DNA of 64,000 nt, taken from positions 496,001 to 560,000 of the forward strand of contig NZ_LMQB01000023.1 in the NCBI RefSeq assembly GCF_001424045.1. Direction: 5' to 3'. Origin of the DNA: Rhizobium sp. Leaf371 (GTDB taxonomy: Bacteria; Pseudomonadota; Alphaproteobacteria; Rhizobiales; Rhizobiaceae). The position numbers were made by a program, and so were the translations under genes. Within the stretch, counting starts at the first letter, position 1; each line of letters starts with the position of its first letter. This document shows, piece by piece, positions 25,002 to 34,875 of the stretch. The notes beneath the pieces were generated by a model. The model had not been told where the DNA came from and searched no databases. It worked only from the letters and a program-made list of their open reading frames with translations.

Positions 25002-26522
25002 CTACGGTGCCGGCGGATATACCCAGGCATAGCGAAAATGGTAGAGATCGCCCGGCCGGCCGTAATAGTAAGGCTGCGCGATGTCCCGCGCCTCGAGAGG
25101 CTCGGCCGGCGCCGTGCCGGTGGCGGCGCGGACATAGGCCTCGGACCAGTCCCGCAAGGCGGGCTCCAGCGGCGCGTCCGCTTTCCCGTCGTCCCGCCAG
25201 ACCAGCAGAAGCGGATGCTCCGCATCGAAGGCTATCCGCTGCCGGACGATCCCGGAACCCGGGATCGTCACGGGAATATCGGGCGCATTCAGGCGCAGGT
25301 TGCCCGCCATCTGCTCCTCGCCGGTCGCGATCAGCGCCGGGCGATGCCGGCCGGCCGACAGGATCGCCTCGATCGCGGGCCGGTAGGGAACGTTGATCTT
25401 CTTGTAGTCCCCCGTCAGCCGCGCGGCGGGCACGCGCAGAAACAGCGCCAGCGGCACCACGATCATGACGAAGAGGACGATGCGCCCGAAATATTTCGGC
25501 GCGGGTCCGAGCGGCCGGTCCAGAAGGTCGATCTTCAGAGCGAGATAGACCGGCAGCAGGAAGAAGAACGGCGTCAGCCACCGCGCCTTGATGTGCGATG
25601 CGCCACCGACCACGACCAGCAGGACGAGCAAGACGACGAGCACCAGGAACATATGGCCGATCAGCCGCGACCACGAACTTTCCATGCGCCACGCCGCGCG
25701 CCACTGCCGGCCGAACACGATCGCAAACAGACCGAGCGTGGCGGCCGAAAACGCGATCAGCGATTGCGCGAGCGACAGCAGGCCGTCGCCGATCTGCACC
25801 AGGCGACCGCTGTCGCCGTCCTGCATCAGCTTGCCGAGCGTGCGGCCCGTGGCCGTCTGGAGATGATCGAGAAACCACAGCCCATGCGGCATCACGATCG
25901 CGATGGCGATGGCCGCCGTCAGAGCGAGGCGGAGATCGAAAAGGCGCCGCCGGAAAACCGGATCCAGCAGCACGGCGACGAGGCCCGCAAAGGGGAGCAG
26001 GACGAAATTATACTTGGCGATGACGCCGATGCCGATGGAAAGGCCGGTCAGCGCATAATGAAGGGCCGTCGGCCGCTGCAGGGTCGTGACCAACGCATAG
26101 ACGAAGAGACAGCCGGCAAACAGAACGGCGACCGTATGCGTCAGGTCCCGCTGCGCCTCGAAGACGATCTGCGGGATGGTCAGCATGCCGAGGACGGCGA
26201 TGACGGCCAGAACCGGATTGCGGATGATCCGCGCCGCCGTCGCCGCCACCAGGCCGTAACAGGCAAACAGCATCGCGTTTTTCAGAATCGACAGCGCCGG
26301 CAGGGAATTGCCGAGCAGCTCGACGGCGCCGTATTGCAGCCAGTTGTAGAATGGCGGCTGGCTGTCATAGCCGAGCGCCAGACCCTGCGCGAGAAAGAGC
26401 TGCTGGCCCTCGTCGAGTTCCAGCGAATGGGGCAATGCCAGCCGCAGCACGATGTTGACGGCGAAATAGAGCGCGAACAGGCCCAGAAGCCGTCCGCGAT
26501 GCTGCGACAGGGCCTCGATCAT
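25002..26522 (-). CDS. ArnT-like lipid-linked glycosyltransferase (GT39/GT83-type membrane protein)
   Basis: 506 residues with about ten predicted membrane helices. The first periplasmic loop has LELDEGQQLFLAQ with the Asp-Glu pair that acts in metal-dependent transfer in ArnT/PMT enzymes, then YDSQPPFYNWLQY, the conserved aromatic motif. The C-terminal 110 residues are a soluble domain. Enzymes of this type move a sugar from a polyprenyl phosphate to lipid A, LPS core or another acceptor. Starts one base after the upstream GT2 gene, so sugar loading and transfer are co-expressed. Rhizobial relatives (RgtA-D type) transfer galacturonic acid; which sugar is used here is unknown. Confidence 0.85.
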   Translation of the reverse strand: MIEALSQHRGRLLGLFALYFAVNIVLRLALPHSLELDEGQQLFLAQGLALGYDSQPPFYNWLQYGAVELLGNSLPALSILKNAMLFACYGLVAATAARIIRNPVLAVIAVLGMLTIPQIVFEAQRDLTHTVAVLFAGCLFVYALVTTLQRPTALHYALTGLSIGIGVIAKYNFVLLPFAGLVAVLLDPVFRRRLFDLRLALTAAIAIAIVMPHGLWFLDHLQTATGRTLGKLMQDGDSGRLVQIGDGLLSLAQSLIAFSAATLGLFAIVFGRQWRAAWRMESSWSRLIGHMFLVLVVLLVLLVVVGGASHIKARWLTPFFFLLPVYLALKIDLLDRPLGPAPKYFGRIVLFVMIVVPLALFLRVPAARLTGDYKKINVPYRPAIEAILSAGRHRPALIATGEEQMAGNLRLNAPDIPVTIPGSGIVRQRIAFDAEHPLLLVWRDDGKADAPLEPALRDWSEAYVRAATGTAPAEPLEARDIAQPYYYGRPGDLYHFRYAWVYPPAP

Positions 26523-26523
26523 G

Positions 26524-27537
26524 TCAGCGGCCCCGTTCGTAGACCTTCCGGACGATATAGCTCGCCTCGCTTCCCGAGGTCCGGACGAGCATTTCCGCGA
26601 GCACGCCGGTGGTGACCATCTGTACGGCGGCGATGAACAGCATGAAGGCGGTGGTGAACATCGGCCGCGTTCCGATATCCTGTCCGAGGATGAACTTGGC
26701 CCAGGCGAGATAGACGAACATCAGAGCGCTCGCGCCGCCGAACATCAGGCCGATCGAGCCGAAAAACTGTGCCGGCCGCTGGCGGAAGCGCATGAAGAAC
26801 ATGACGGACAGGAGATCCAGCACCACCTTGAACGTGCGGGAAATCCCGTATTTCGAGGTGCCGAACTGCCGCGGATGATGATCGACCACCATTTCGCCGA
26901 TGCGCGACGTCGGCACCACATTGGCGACCCAGGCGGGAATGAAGCGGTGCATGCCGCCGATGATCAGCACGTGTTTCAGGATTTCGGTGCGGTAGAGTTT
27001 CAGGCCGCAGCCATAATCGTGGATATGGACGCCGGTGATTCTCCGGATCAGCCGGTTGGCGATCCAGGAGGGAATGAGCCGCAGCACGAGACCGTCCTGC
27101 CGCGTCTTGCGCCAGCCGCACAGAAGATCGAGTTCGCGCTCCTCCAGCACCTCGATCATGTTCGGAATATCGAAGGGGTCGTTCTGGAGATCGCCGTCGA
27201 GCGTGACGAGAAGCCGGCCACGCGCCGCGTCCATGCCCGCCTGGATGCCTGCCGCCTGGCCGAAATTGCGCTGGAACGCGATGATCCGGAGATCGAGGCC
27301 CGGTCGGTCCATCTGCTTGCGGCAGTTGAGGAGCGTTGCATCGGTGGAACCGTCATCGACGATGATCAATTCCCACGGCTTACCGAAGTCCTTCAACGCA
27401 TCGCAGATGCGGTCGAACAAGGGCACGATGTTGTCTTCCTCGTTGAAGACAGGGATAAGGACAGAAAGCTCGACCTCAGGCGCAACGAGGGCCGCGCTCT
27501 CGGCGATGAACTCAGTTTCTGAAGAGGTTTCCCGCAC
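26524..27537 (-). CDS. Polyprenyl-phosphate glycosyltransferase, GT2 (ArnC/GtrB/DPM1-like)
   Basis: 337 residues. GT2 catalytic domain: LSVLIPVFNEEDNIVPLF, WELIIVDDGSTD, the DGDLQNDP metal motif, and RRITGVHIHDYGCGLKLYR typical of the DPM1/ArnC group; two C-terminal membrane helices (about 235-260 and 270-300). It loads a nucleotide sugar onto undecaprenyl/dodecaprenyl phosphate at the inner membrane. One base separates it from the ArnT-like gene downstream. Divergent from the flippase-like gene. Confidence 0.9.
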   Translation of the reverse strand: MRETSSETEFIAESAALVAPEVELSVLIPVFNEEDNIVPLFDRICDALKDFGKPWELIIVDDGSTDATLLNCRKQMDRPGLDLRIIAFQRNFGQAAGIQAGMDAARGRLLVTLDGDLQNDPFDIPNMIEVLEERELDLLCGWRKTRQDGLVLRLIPSWIANRLIRRITGVHIHDYGCGLKLYRTEILKHVLIIGGMHRFIPAWVANVVPTSRIGEMVVDHHPRQFGTSKYGISRTFKVVLDLLSVMFFMRFRQRPAQFFGSIGLMFGGASALMFVYLAWAKFILGQDIGTRPMFTTAFMLFIAAVQMVTTGVLAEMLVRTSGSEASYIVRKVYERGR

Positions 27538-27652
27538 GTGATGCTCCGGAGATATCTGGTTTTCCCGGGGCTTCCGTTATATCAGACACTTACCGAGAGC
27601 AATCCTCGTGTCTGTGATAGCTTACCGTTGAGGGCACCCGAGGTCCCGGAAT

Positions 27653-28603
27653 ATGCAGACCTTACAAATGCGTAACCACGCACCTTTCATTACGCTGGGC
27701 GTCATCGGCCTCTATGCCGGCTTTCTCCAGTGGTTTCTGGGGTGGGGCGAGATCCTGTCCCGCTGGCAGAAGGTGGGGGCCGGCACCGGAGGGATGGCGC
27801 TGGCGCTGCTTGTCGCCACCTATTTCATCCGCACGCACCGCATTCAGGATTACTTTCGCGATGAGACGAAGGGCCGGTTCATCGCGCTCTTCCGGGTGAC
27901 GCAGATCCACAATCTCTTGAACATCATGATGCCGCTGCGCACCGGGGAGACCAGCTTTCCCCTGCTGATGCGCTCGGAATTCGGCATTCCGCTGGCGCGC
28001 GGCGCCGCGTCGTTGCTCGTGCTGCGCCTGCTCGATCTCCATGCGCTTCTGGCTTCGGGCGGCATCGGGCTCGTGGCGACCGCGACACGCCCCGTCGTCG
28101 CAGGCGTGCTCTGGGCGCTGTTCCTCGTCCTGCCTCTCCTCTTCTTCTTCCTGCGCGCACGCCTTGTCGCCTTTGCAAGGCGCAAGCTTGCCGCGCGGCT
28201 GTCGCGGCTGGTCGACGATATCGATGCCGGCATCCCGGCCGATCTCGGCGCCTTCGGCCGTGCCTGGCTGCTCACCATCGTCAACTGGGGCGTCAAGGTG
28301 GCGGTGCTCGCCTGGGTGCTGGCCCTGATGGGCGTCGGTCCGCTTGCGGCGAGCATCGGCGGCGCTTTGGGCGGCGAGATCTCCTCGATCCTTCCCGTGC
28401 ATGCGCCGGCCGGTGTGGGCACCTATCCCGCCGGCATTGCGGCCGGTGCGACCGCACTCGGGGCGTCGCGGGCGCCGCAAGCGCTGGAGATCCTGGCCAG
28501 CGCCAGCGTCAACGCGCACCTGCTGGTCGTCGTGTCCGCCCTCGTCGGCACCGGGCTGTCGCTGATCCTGCCGTTTCTGGCGCGCGGACGCGCCCGCCTG
28601 TGA
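27653..28603 (+). CDS. YbhN/UPF0104-family membrane protein (LPG synthase TM region-like)
   Basis: 316 residues with seven or more predicted membrane helices and the family patterns FRVTQIHNLLNIMMPLRTGETSFPLLM and LPVHAPAGVGTYPAGIAAGATALG. These are the flippase-like membrane part of lysylphosphatidylglycerol synthase, without the catalytic domain. Divergent from, and probably functionally tied to, the two glycosyltransferases (115-bp shared promoter region). A lipid or lipid-linked sugar translocation role is inferred. A second ATG at 27668 is also possible. Confidence 0.8.
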   Translation: MQTLQMRNHAPFITLGVIGLYAGFLQWFLGWGEILSRWQKVGAGTGGMALALLVATYFIRTHRIQDYFRDETKGRFIALFRVTQIHNLLNIMMPLRTGETSFPLLMRSEFGIPLARGAASLLVLRLLDLHALLASGGIGLVATATRPVVAGVLWALFLVLPLLFFFLRARLVAFARRKLAARLSRLVDDIDAGIPADLGAFGRAWLLTIVNWGVKVAVLAWVLALMGVGPLAASIGGALGGEISSILPVHAPAGVGTYPAGIAAGATALGASRAPQALEILASASVNAHLLVVVSALVGTGLSLILPFLARGRARL

Positions 28604-28622
28604 GAATCCCGGAGCCGGACTG

Positions 28623-28651
28623 TTGCTCTTTACCCGTCCTGCGGTTATAAG
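28623..28651 (+). promoter_or_regulatory. Probable promoter for rpmI-rplT
   Basis: TTGCTC (28623-28628) and TATAAG (28646-28651) with a 17-base spacer, about 100 bp before rpmI. The leader between (28652-28749) is GC-rich and contains short complementary stretches; in other bacteria this leader is the site of L20 feedback, but no L20-binding pseudoknot can be shown by eye. Confidence 0.55.
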
Positions 28652-28749
28652 CCGCCGTCCGAACGGTCCGGCAGGGCATGCCGTGGCCGTTCTTTTACGC
28701 TCGAGGCGACCTCGTCAGTCACCTCACATAATCAGAATGGAGTAGCAAA

Positions 28750-28953
28750 ATGCCCAAGATGAAGACGAAGTCCTCTGCCAAGAAGCGGTTCAAGATCACC
28801 GCGACCGGCAAGGTTGTAGCGGCTGCCGCCGGCAAGCGCCACGGCATGATCAAGCGGTCCAACAAGTTCATTCGCGACGCCCGCGGCACGATGGTGCTGG
28901 CCGAGCCCGATGGCAAGAAGGTCATCAAGAACTACCTGCCCAACGGTCTCTGA
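28750..28953 (+). CDS. rpmI: 50S ribosomal protein L35
   Basis: 67 residues, usual length. [22 protein letters not shown] is the L35 N-terminal signature and [20 protein letters not shown] follows. Basic, rRNA-binding protein of the large subunit. Leads the rpmI-rplT pair 38 bp apart; note that infC lies 4 kb upstream on the same strand rather than directly adjacent as in enterobacteria. Confidence 0.98.
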   Translation: MPKMKTKSSAKKRFKITATGKVVAAAAGKRHGMIKRSNKFIRDARGTMVLAEPDGKKVIKNYLPNGL

Positions 28954-28990
28954 GACGTCTGGCACTTTTGGATTTTAAGGAGATCATACC

Positions 28991-29395
28991 ATGGCACGTG
29001 TAAAGCGCGGCGTAGCCGCTCATGCAAAGCATAAGAAGGTTCTGAAGGCAGCCAAGGGCTTCTACGGCCGCCGCAAGAACACCATCCGTGCAGCCAAGGC
29101 TGCCGTCGATCGTTCCAAGCAGTTCGCCTACCGCGACCGCAAGGTCAACAAGCGCAACTTCCGCGCGCTCTGGATCCAGCGTATCAACGCTGCCGTCCGC
29201 GAGCATGGCCTGACCTATGGCCGCTTCATCGACGGCCTGAACAAGGCCGGCATCGAAGTCGACCGCAAGGTTCTCTCGGACATGGCCATCCATGAAGCCG
29301 CTGCCTTCGGCGCGCTCATTGAAGCCTCCAAGAACGCCCTGTCCTACCTCAAGGACGCCGGCACGAAGAACGAGTTTGAAAGCGCGGTCAAGTAA
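28991..29395 (+). CDS. rplT: 50S ribosomal protein L20
   Basis: 134 residues. [27 protein letters not shown] at the N-terminus and [23 protein letters not shown] in the centre are L20 hallmarks. L20 is needed early in 50S assembly and, in many bacteria, represses its own operon. Strong Shine-Dalgarno (AAGGAG) and a terminator 30 bp after the stop. Confidence 0.98.
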   Translation: MARVKRGVAAHAKHKKVLKAAKGFYGRRKNTIRAAKAAVDRSKQFAYRDRKVNKRNFRALWIQRINAAVREHGLTYGRFIDGLNKAGIEVDRKVLSDMAIHEAAAFGALIEASKNALSYLKDAGTKNEFESAVK

Positions 29396-29428
29396 GCCAG
29401 CGCTTCCCTGACGACTGAAGACTTTGGG

Positions 29429-29460
29429 AAACCCGCGCTGGCAGGCTAGCGCGGGTTTTT
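29429..29460 (+). terminator. Rho-independent terminator after rplT
   Basis: AAACCCGCGCT (29429-29439) pairs with AGCGCGGGTTT (29448-29458) around an eight-base loop and runs into five T. It separates the ribosomal-protein pair from pheS. Confidence 0.93.
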
Positions 29461-29512
29461 CCGTTTTTGAACACGTCCCATCGACACGCCAGAAGACGAA
29501 GGCTGAAGACGA

Positions 29513-30598
29513 ATGAGCGATCTCGACACTTTGCAAAGCACTCTTCTCGGCGAGATCGCCTCTGCCGACAGCGAGGCCGCGATCGAGGCGGTGCGCCTCT
29601 CCGCGCTCGGCAAGAAGGGCTCGATTTCCGAACTGCTGAAAACGCTGGGCACGATGAGCCCGGAAGAGCGCCAGACCCGCGGCGCGGCGATCAACGCGCT
29701 GAAGACCGTCGTCGGCGAGGCGATCTCGGCCCGCAAGGCGGAACTCAAGGATGCGGCGATCGCCGAGCGGCTGGCGCGCGAGACCGTCGACGTGACGTTG
29801 CCGGTGCGCGCCTCGCCGGCCGAGCGCGGCCGGATTCATCCGATCAGCCAGATCACCGACGAGATCACCGCGATCTTCGCCGACATGGGCTTCTCGATCG
29901 CCGAAGGCCCGGATATCGAGACGGACTACTATAATTTCACCGCGCTGAATTTTCCGGAAGGCCACCCGGCGCGCGAAATGCACGATACGTTCTTCTTCCC
30001 GCCGGACGAGAGCGGTGCGCGCAAGGTGCTGCGCACGCACACCTCGCCCGTGCAGGTGCGCACCATGGAGGCCTCGAGCCCGCCGATCCGCATCATCATC
30101 CCCGGCAAGACCTACCGGCAGGATTCCGACGCGACGCATTCGCCGATGTTCCACCAGGTCGAAGGCCTCGTGGTCGACACCAAGGCGGATGTCGCCAACC
30201 TGCGCTGGGTGCTGGAAGAGTTCTGCAAGGCCTTCTTCGAGGTCGACAGCGTCACCATGCGCTTTCGCCCCTCGTTCTTCCCCTTCACCGAGCCGAGCTT
30301 CGAGGTCGATATCCAGTGCGACCGCTCGTCGGGTCCGATCGTCAAGTTCGGCGAGGGCACCGACTGGATGGAGATCCTCGGCTGCGGCATGGTGCACCCC
30401 AACGTGCTGCGCGCCGGCGGTCTCGATCCCGACGTCTACCAGGGCTTTGCCTGGGGCATGGGCCTCGACCGCATCGCCATGCTGAAATACGGCATGCCGG
30501 ACCTGCGCAACTTCTTCGACGCCGACGTCCGCTGGATGTCCCACTACGGCTTCCGCCCGCTCGACATGCCGACGCTGTTCGGTGGGTTGAGCGGGTGA
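29513..30598 (+). CDS. pheS: Phenylalanyl-tRNA synthetase alpha subunit
   Basis: 361 residues. N-terminal coiled-coil region, then class II catalytic motifs: motif 1 [20 protein letters not shown], motif 2 [30 protein letters not shown], and motif 3 [21 protein letters not shown]. The conserved Ala residue of the phenylalanine pocket lies near the end in GFAWGMG. Makes Phe-tRNA with PheT. In most bacteria pheT follows immediately; here two small toxin-antitoxin genes intervene. Confidence 0.98.
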   Translation: MSDLDTLQSTLLGEIASADSEAAIEAVRLSALGKKGSISELLKTLGTMSPEERQTRGAAINALKTVVGEAISARKAELKDAAIAERLARETVDVTLPVRASPAERGRIHPISQITDEITAIFADMGFSIAEGPDIETDYYNFTALNFPEGHPAREMHDTFFFPPDESGARKVLRTHTSPVQVRTMEASSPPIRIIIPGKTYRQDSDATHSPMFHQVEGLVVDTKADVANLRWVLEEFCKAFFEVDSVTMRFRPSFFPFTEPSFEVDIQCDRSSGPIVKFGEGTDWMEILGCGMVHPNVLRAGGLDPDVYQGFAWGMGLDRIAMLKYGMPDLRNFFDADVRWMSHYGFRPLDMPTLFGGLSG

Positions 30599-30635
30599 TT
30601 ATTTCGTGGCCACAAATTAAGATGTGTGGTAGATC

Positions 30636-30926
30636 ATGCACCTGGAGTGGGACGAAGAAAAGCGACAGAGAACCCTTCGGGAACGAGGGTTGGATTTTGC
30701 CGACGCCGTCTATTTCGACCCGGAAAGCATCGTCATCGACCTGGATCGACGGCGTGACTACGGGGAGGTCCGGTATAATTTGACGGGCTATCTGGATGGC
30801 GTTCTCTGCCGACTTTGCTGGACTCCCAGAAACGGCAGGATGCGCATCATTTCGATGAGGAAGATCAATGACCGCGAACGCGACGTCTACGAAAAAGGAA
30901 AATCCAAAGCGCCCGACGCTGGCTGA
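30636..30926 (+). CDS. brnT: BrnT-family ribonuclease toxin
   Basis: 96 residues with the full BrnT pattern: LEWDEEKRQRTLRERGLDFADA at the N-terminus, F-D-P-E in the second strand, RYNLTGYLDGVLCRLCWTPR in the core, and the catalytic-type C-terminal RIISMRKINDRERDVYEK (Arg, Arg-Lys, Arg-Glu and Tyr of the RelE-like fold). BrnT cleaves RNA and halts translation. Placed 37 bp after pheS, so it is probably read from the pheS promoter as well as its own. Confidence 0.93.
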   Translation: MHLEWDEEKRQRTLRERGLDFADAVYFDPESIVIDLDRRRDYGEVRYNLTGYLDGVLCRLCWTPRNGRMRIISMRKINDRERDVYEKGKSKAPDAG

Positions 30927-31221
30927 TGTCGATGCCGGAACGATCACGCTGGACGCGTATGAAATCGCGCATGGCGAGGACATTCCCGAATTGACCGCCG
31001 ACATGATGGCTCACACGCGCCCGGCATCGGATTTTCCAGAGCTGGCAAACGTCTTCCGGACTCGCGGCGAGCGCGGCCCGCAGAAGGCGCCGGTCAAGGA
31101 ACGGATCGGGCTCAGGCTCAACCAGGACGTCGTGGAGCATTTTCGCCGCACAGGGCCGGGCTGGCAGAGCCGGATCAACGCCGTGCTGGCGGCGCATGTT
31201 AAGGCAAGCAAGAATTCTTGA
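30868..31221 (+). CDS. brnA: BrnA-family antitoxin
   Basis: 117 residues. The C-terminal ribbon-helix-helix is the BrnA signature: KERIGLRLNQDVVEHFRRTGPGWQSRINAVLAAHV. The N-terminal half should wrap the toxin. ATG 30868 lies inside brnT (59-base overlap), with AGGAAG five bases upstream; the next in-frame Met is 45 codons on and would lose the toxin-binding part. Toxin-first order is normal for brnTA. BrnA should repress the module. Ends 36 bp before pheT. Confidence 0.92.
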   Translation: MTANATSTKKENPKRPTLADVDAGTITLDAYEIAHGEDIPELTADMMAHTRPASDFPELANVFRTRGERGPQKAPVKERIGLRLNQDVVEHFRRTGPGWQSRINAVLAAHVKASKNS

Positions 31222-31257
31222 TATCCGGGCCGGGACCGGCCGCGAAGGAAACATGGC

Positions 31258-33690
31258 ATGAAATTCACCCTCTCCTGGCTCAAGGACCACCTTGATACCG
31301 ACGCTTCGCTCGACGAGATCTGCACGCGGCTGACGGCGATCGGGCTCGAGGTCGAGCAGATCGACGACAAGGCGGCGTTCCGGCCGTTCGTGATCGCCAA
31401 GGTCCTGTCTGCCGAAAAGCACCCCCAGGCCGACAAGCTGAAGGTGCTCATGGTCGATACGGGCGCCGGGCAGCCGGTTCAGGTCGTCTGCGGTGCGCCC
31501 AATGCGCGCGCAGGGCTCATCGGCGCCTTCGCCGCGCCGGGCGCCTATGTTCCGGGGATCGACGTGACGCTGTCCATCGGCACCATTCGCGGCGTCGAAA
31601 GCCGGGGCATGATGTGCTCGGAGCGCGAGCTGCAGATCTCCGACAGCCATGACGGCATCATCGACCTGCCGGCGGATGCGCCCGTGGGGTCGAGCTTCGC
31701 CGCCTATGCGGGGCTCGACGATCCGATCATCGAGATCAACCTGACGCCGAACCGGCCGGATTGCACCAGCATCCACGGCATTGCCCGCGATCTCGCGGCC
31801 TCCGGCATCGGCACGCTGAAGACGCGGCCCGCGCCGACGTTCCCGACGGATGGCAAGATTCCGGTCGAGGTCCGCCTCGACCTCGGTGCCCAGGCGCATC
31901 TCTGCCCCGGCTTCGCGCTGCGCCTCGTGCGCGGCGTCAAGAACGGGCCGAGCCCCGCCTGGATGCAGAAGCGGCTGCTCGCCATCGGCCTGCGCCCCAT
32001 CAACGCGCTGGTCGACATCACCAACTACATGACCTTCGACATGGGTCGGCCGATGCACGTCTTCGATGCCGCCAAGGTCAAGGGTCATCTCACGGTGCGT
32101 CGCGCCGCCGAAGGCGAGACCATCCTGGCGCTCGACCAGCGCACCTACACGCTGACGCCCAACACCGTCGTCATCGCCGACGAGAACGGTCTGGAGTCGA
32201 TCGGCGGCGTGATGGGCGGCGAGCATTCCGGCTGCGACGAGACCACCACCGAGGTGCTGATCGAATCGGCGCTCTGGGACCCGATGAACATCGCCCGCAC
32301 CGGCCGCAGCCTCGGGATCATCACCGATGCGCGGTATCGTTTCGAGCGCGGTGTCGATCCGGCCTATATGGTGCCCGGGCTCGACCGCACGACGGAACTC
32401 GTGCTGGAGCTCTGCGGCGGCACGCCGGCCGAGGCCAATATCGTGCAGGGGCCGAAGACCGATGCGAAGACCATCGATTTCCCGGTCTCCGAGGTCAAGC
32501 GCCTGACGGGGCTGGAGGTCGGCGCCGAGGAGAGCGTTGCGATCCTGCGCGGTCTCGGCTTCGGCGTCGCGAACGGTACGGACGACGGACGGTTCAGCGT
32601 GACGGTGCCCTCCTGGCGACCGGATGTGGACGGCAAGGCGGACCTCGTCGAGGAGGTCATGCGCATCCACGGCGTCGATCACATCCGCCCCGTCCCGCTG
32701 GCGCGCGACGTCTCGGTCAACACGCGCATCCTCACGCCGCTGCAGATCCGCACGCGGCTCGCCAAGCGGGCGCTCGCCGCCCGCGGCATGCTGGAGGCCG
32801 TCACCTGGTCCTTCATCCCCAAGGTCCAGGCGACCCTCTTTGGCGGCGGCGCTCCGGCGCTGGCGCTGTCGAACCCGATTGCGGCCGACATGTCGGACAT
32901 GCGGCCCTCGCTGCTGCCCGGCCTTCTCACGGCCGCGCAGCGCAATGCCGACAAGGGCTATGGCGACGTCGCGATCTTCGAGGTCTCCGGCACCTATGAG
33001 AACGACCGGCCGGAAGGCCAGCGGCGCGTGGCGGGTGGCATCCGCCGCGGCACGGCTGGGCTTGCCGGCGCCGGCCGCGCCTGGTCGAATGCGCGAAGCG
33101 GCGGCGGCAAGCCGGTGGATGTCTACGACGCCAAGGCCGATGCGCTGGCCGTGCTCGAAGCCTGCGGCGTGCCCATGGCCAATGTGCAGATCGAGGCCGG
33201 CGCCCCCGCCTGGTTCCATCCGGGCCGGTCCGGCACCATCAAGTACGGCCCGAAGATCACGCTCGGCGTCTTCGGCGAGTTCCATCCGAAGACGCTGGAG
33301 GCGCTCGATGTCTCGGGCGCGCTCACCGGCTTCGAAGTGTTCGTGGATGCCCTGCCCGAGCCGAAGAAGAAGGCGACCCGCACCAAGCCGGCCCTCGAGC
33401 TTTCGCCGTTCCAGGCGGTGAAGCGCGATTTCGCCTTCGTGGTGGATCGCACGGTCGAGGCCGCCGCCATCGTCAAGGCGGCCTTGGGTGCCGATCGCAA
33501 GCTGGTCACGGGCGTCACCGTCTTCGACGTCTTCGAGGGCGCCTCCCTCGGCGAGGCCAAGAAGTCGGTCGCCGTCGAGGTCGTCATCCAGCCGGCCGAC
33601 CGCACGCTGACCGACGAGGATTTCGAAACCCTCACCGCCAAGATCGTCGCCAACGTCACGAAGACCACCGGCGGCGTGCTGCGCGGATAG
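31258..33690 (+). CDS. pheT: Phenylalanyl-tRNA synthetase beta subunit
   Basis: 810 residues, normal size. N-terminal B1 and tRNA-binding OB domain ([29 protein letters not shown], about 40-150), B3/B4 editing domain, B5 DNA-binding-like domain (about 405-475), the catalytic-like core, and a C-terminal ferredoxin-type anticodon-binding domain ([14 protein letters not shown] onward). Partner of PheS in the alpha2-beta2 enzyme, including editing of Tyr-tRNAPhe. Separated from pheS by the brnTA module. Confidence 0.98.
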   Translation: MKFTLSWLKDHLDTDASLDEICTRLTAIGLEVEQIDDKAAFRPFVIAKVLSAEKHPQADKLKVLMVDTGAGQPVQVVCGAPNARAGLIGAFAAPGAYVPGIDVTLSIGTIRGVESRGMMCSERELQISDSHDGIIDLPADAPVGSSFAAYAGLDDPIIEINLTPNRPDCTSIHGIARDLAASGIGTLKTRPAPTFPTDGKIPVEVRLDLGAQAHLCPGFALRLVRGVKNGPSPAWMQKRLLAIGLRPINALVDITNYMTFDMGRPMHVFDAAKVKGHLTVRRAAEGETILALDQRTYTLTPNTVVIADENGLESIGGVMGGEHSGCDETTTEVLIESALWDPMNIARTGRSLGIITDARYRFERGVDPAYMVPGLDRTTELVLELCGGTPAEANIVQGPKTDAKTIDFPVSEVKRLTGLEVGAEESVAILRGLGFGVANGTDDGRFSVTVPSWRPDVDGKADLVEEVMRIHGVDHIRPVPLARDVSVNTRILTPLQIRTRLAKRALAARGMLEAVTWSFIPKVQATLFGGGAPALALSNPIAADMSDMRPSLLPGLLTAAQRNADKGYGDVAIFEVSGTYENDRPEGQRRVAGGIRRGTAGLAGAGRAWSNARSGGGKPVDVYDAKADALAVLEACGVPMANVQIEAGAPAWFHPGRSGTIKYGPKITLGVFGEFHPKTLEALDVSGALTGFEVFVDALPEPKKKATRTKPALELSPFQAVKRDFAFVVDRTVEAAAIVKAALGADRKLVTGVTVFDVFEGASLGEAKKSVAVEVVIQPADRTLTDEDFETLTAKIVANVTKTTGGVLRG

Positions 33691-33712
33691 CGCGCTCCGG
33701 CGAAACGACTGC

Positions 33713-33749
33713 AAGCCTCCGGCGAACGCGCTTTGCCGGAGGCTTTTTT
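33713..33749 (+). terminator. Rho-independent terminator after pheT
   Basis: AAGCCTCCGGC (33713-33723) pairs with GCCGGAGGCTT (33735-33745) around an 11-base loop, followed by T continuing to 33749. It closes the pheS-brnT-brnA-pheT unit. Confidence 0.92.
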
Positions 33750-33801
33750 GCGACGCCACGGGTGTCTGTCACTCAAAGAACGCTGCGGTCGAGCGACCGC
33801 A

Positions 33802-34875
33802 TCAAGACCCTTCCGCAATCCCGGCCCGAGCGTCCGCCGGCAGACCCACGAAGGCGGTGAACGAGCGCTGGAGATCGCCGAGATCGCCGTCGGTGATGAG
33901 CACCAGCAGGCTGGCCTTCTCGCACGGCCACGCGGCCAGATGAAACGGCGGATGGATCAGGTGCTGGACGCCGTGCACCACGACGGGGGACGTGGCGCCC
34001 TCGATATCGAGGATGCCTTTCAGCCGCAGAATGCGCGTGCCGTGGCGGTGAACCAGGAGCGACAGCCAGAGCGAAAAACGGGCCCAGCCGATGGGGCGAT
34101 CGATCGTCAATGAGATCGCCCGGATGTCGCCATGGCGGTTGCGGTCCGGGATCGCGTGGAGGTGATCTCCATGCCGGGCGGATACCACCCAGCGCCGTGC
34201 CTCCGCGGGGCGGGATGCGAGATCGTGAATATCCTGCGTCAGCAGTGCCGCCACGTCGCCGCTCTCCCCGTTTCCATCCTTGCCGCTCTCCTCGCCGCTC
34301 TCCCAGCTTGTCGTCACGATGGCCGCGGGGTTGATCGCCTCCACCGCCCGGCGCAACGCCTCGCACGCCGGCGTCAAGGCGAGATCCGTCTTGGTGAGGA
34401 CGATGCGATCGGCGAGCGCCACCTGCCGCGATGCTTCCTCGAAGGCGTTAAGATTGTGCAGGCCGTTCGGCACGTCGATGACGGTGACGACATTGCCGAT
34501 GGCGAAATGATATTTGAGCATCATGTCGGCGGCGAGCGTGGCGATGATCGGCGCGGGGTCGGCGAGCCCCGTCGTTTCGATGATCAGGCGGCGGAAGGGT
34601 GGAATGTCCCCACGGGCGCGGCGCTCGAACAAGGCGAGCACCGCATCCTTCAGGTCGCCGCGAACGGTGCAGCAGACGCAGCCGCTTTTCAACAGCACGA
34701 TATCGCCATCGACCGTCTCGACCAGAAGATGATCGAGGCCGATATCGCCGAATTCGTTGATGATCACGGCGGTGTCCGCAAGGTCCGGGCCGGACAGCAG
34801 CCGGTTGAGAAGCGTCGTCTTGCCGGCTCCGAGAAAGCCGGTCAGGATGTTGGCGGTGATCACGTCCCGCGTCAT
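33802..34875 (-). CDS. CobW/G3E-family GTPase (metal chaperone type)
   Basis: 357 residues from ATG 34875 (ATGA overlap with the preceding gene). Walker A GFLGAGKTT (13-21), the metal-binding GCVCC motif with Cys66, Cys68 and Cys69, switch region ETTGLADP, TKTDL for guanine recognition, and a C-terminal CobW_C domain (about 250-345). Proteins with CxCC are zinc or cobalt metallochaperones. Its last position in an operon with a metal-dependent deacetylase suggests it loads that enzyme. The linker around 195-210 (ESGEESGKDGNGESGD) is low-complexity from a small DNA duplication. Confidence 0.88.
   Translation of the reverse strand: MTRDVITANILTGFLGAGKTTLLNRLLSGPDLADTAVIINEFGDIGLDHLLVETVDGDIVLLKSGCVCCTVRGDLKDAVLALFERRARGDIPPFRRLIIETTGLADPAPIIATLAADMMLKYHFAIGNVVTVIDVPNGLHNLNAFEEASRQVALADRIVLTKTDLALTPACEALRRAVEAINPAAIVTTSWESGEESGKDGNGESGDVAALLTQDIHDLASRPAEARRWVVSARHGDHLHAIPDRNRHGDIRAISLTIDRPIGWARFSLWLSLLVHRHGTRILRLKGILDIEGATSPVVVHGVQHLIHPPFHLAAWPCEKASLLVLITDGDLGDLQRSFTAFVGLPADARAGIAEGS

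Noticed and set aside
28925-30544. 539-codon open frame antisense to rplT and pheS
   Set aside because: Shadow of two well-defined translation genes; no ribosome-binding site or domain.
30865-33759. 964-codon open frame antisense to pheT and brnA
   Set aside because: It exists because of high GC codon bias; composition is arginine- and histidine-rich without motifs, and pheT is certain.
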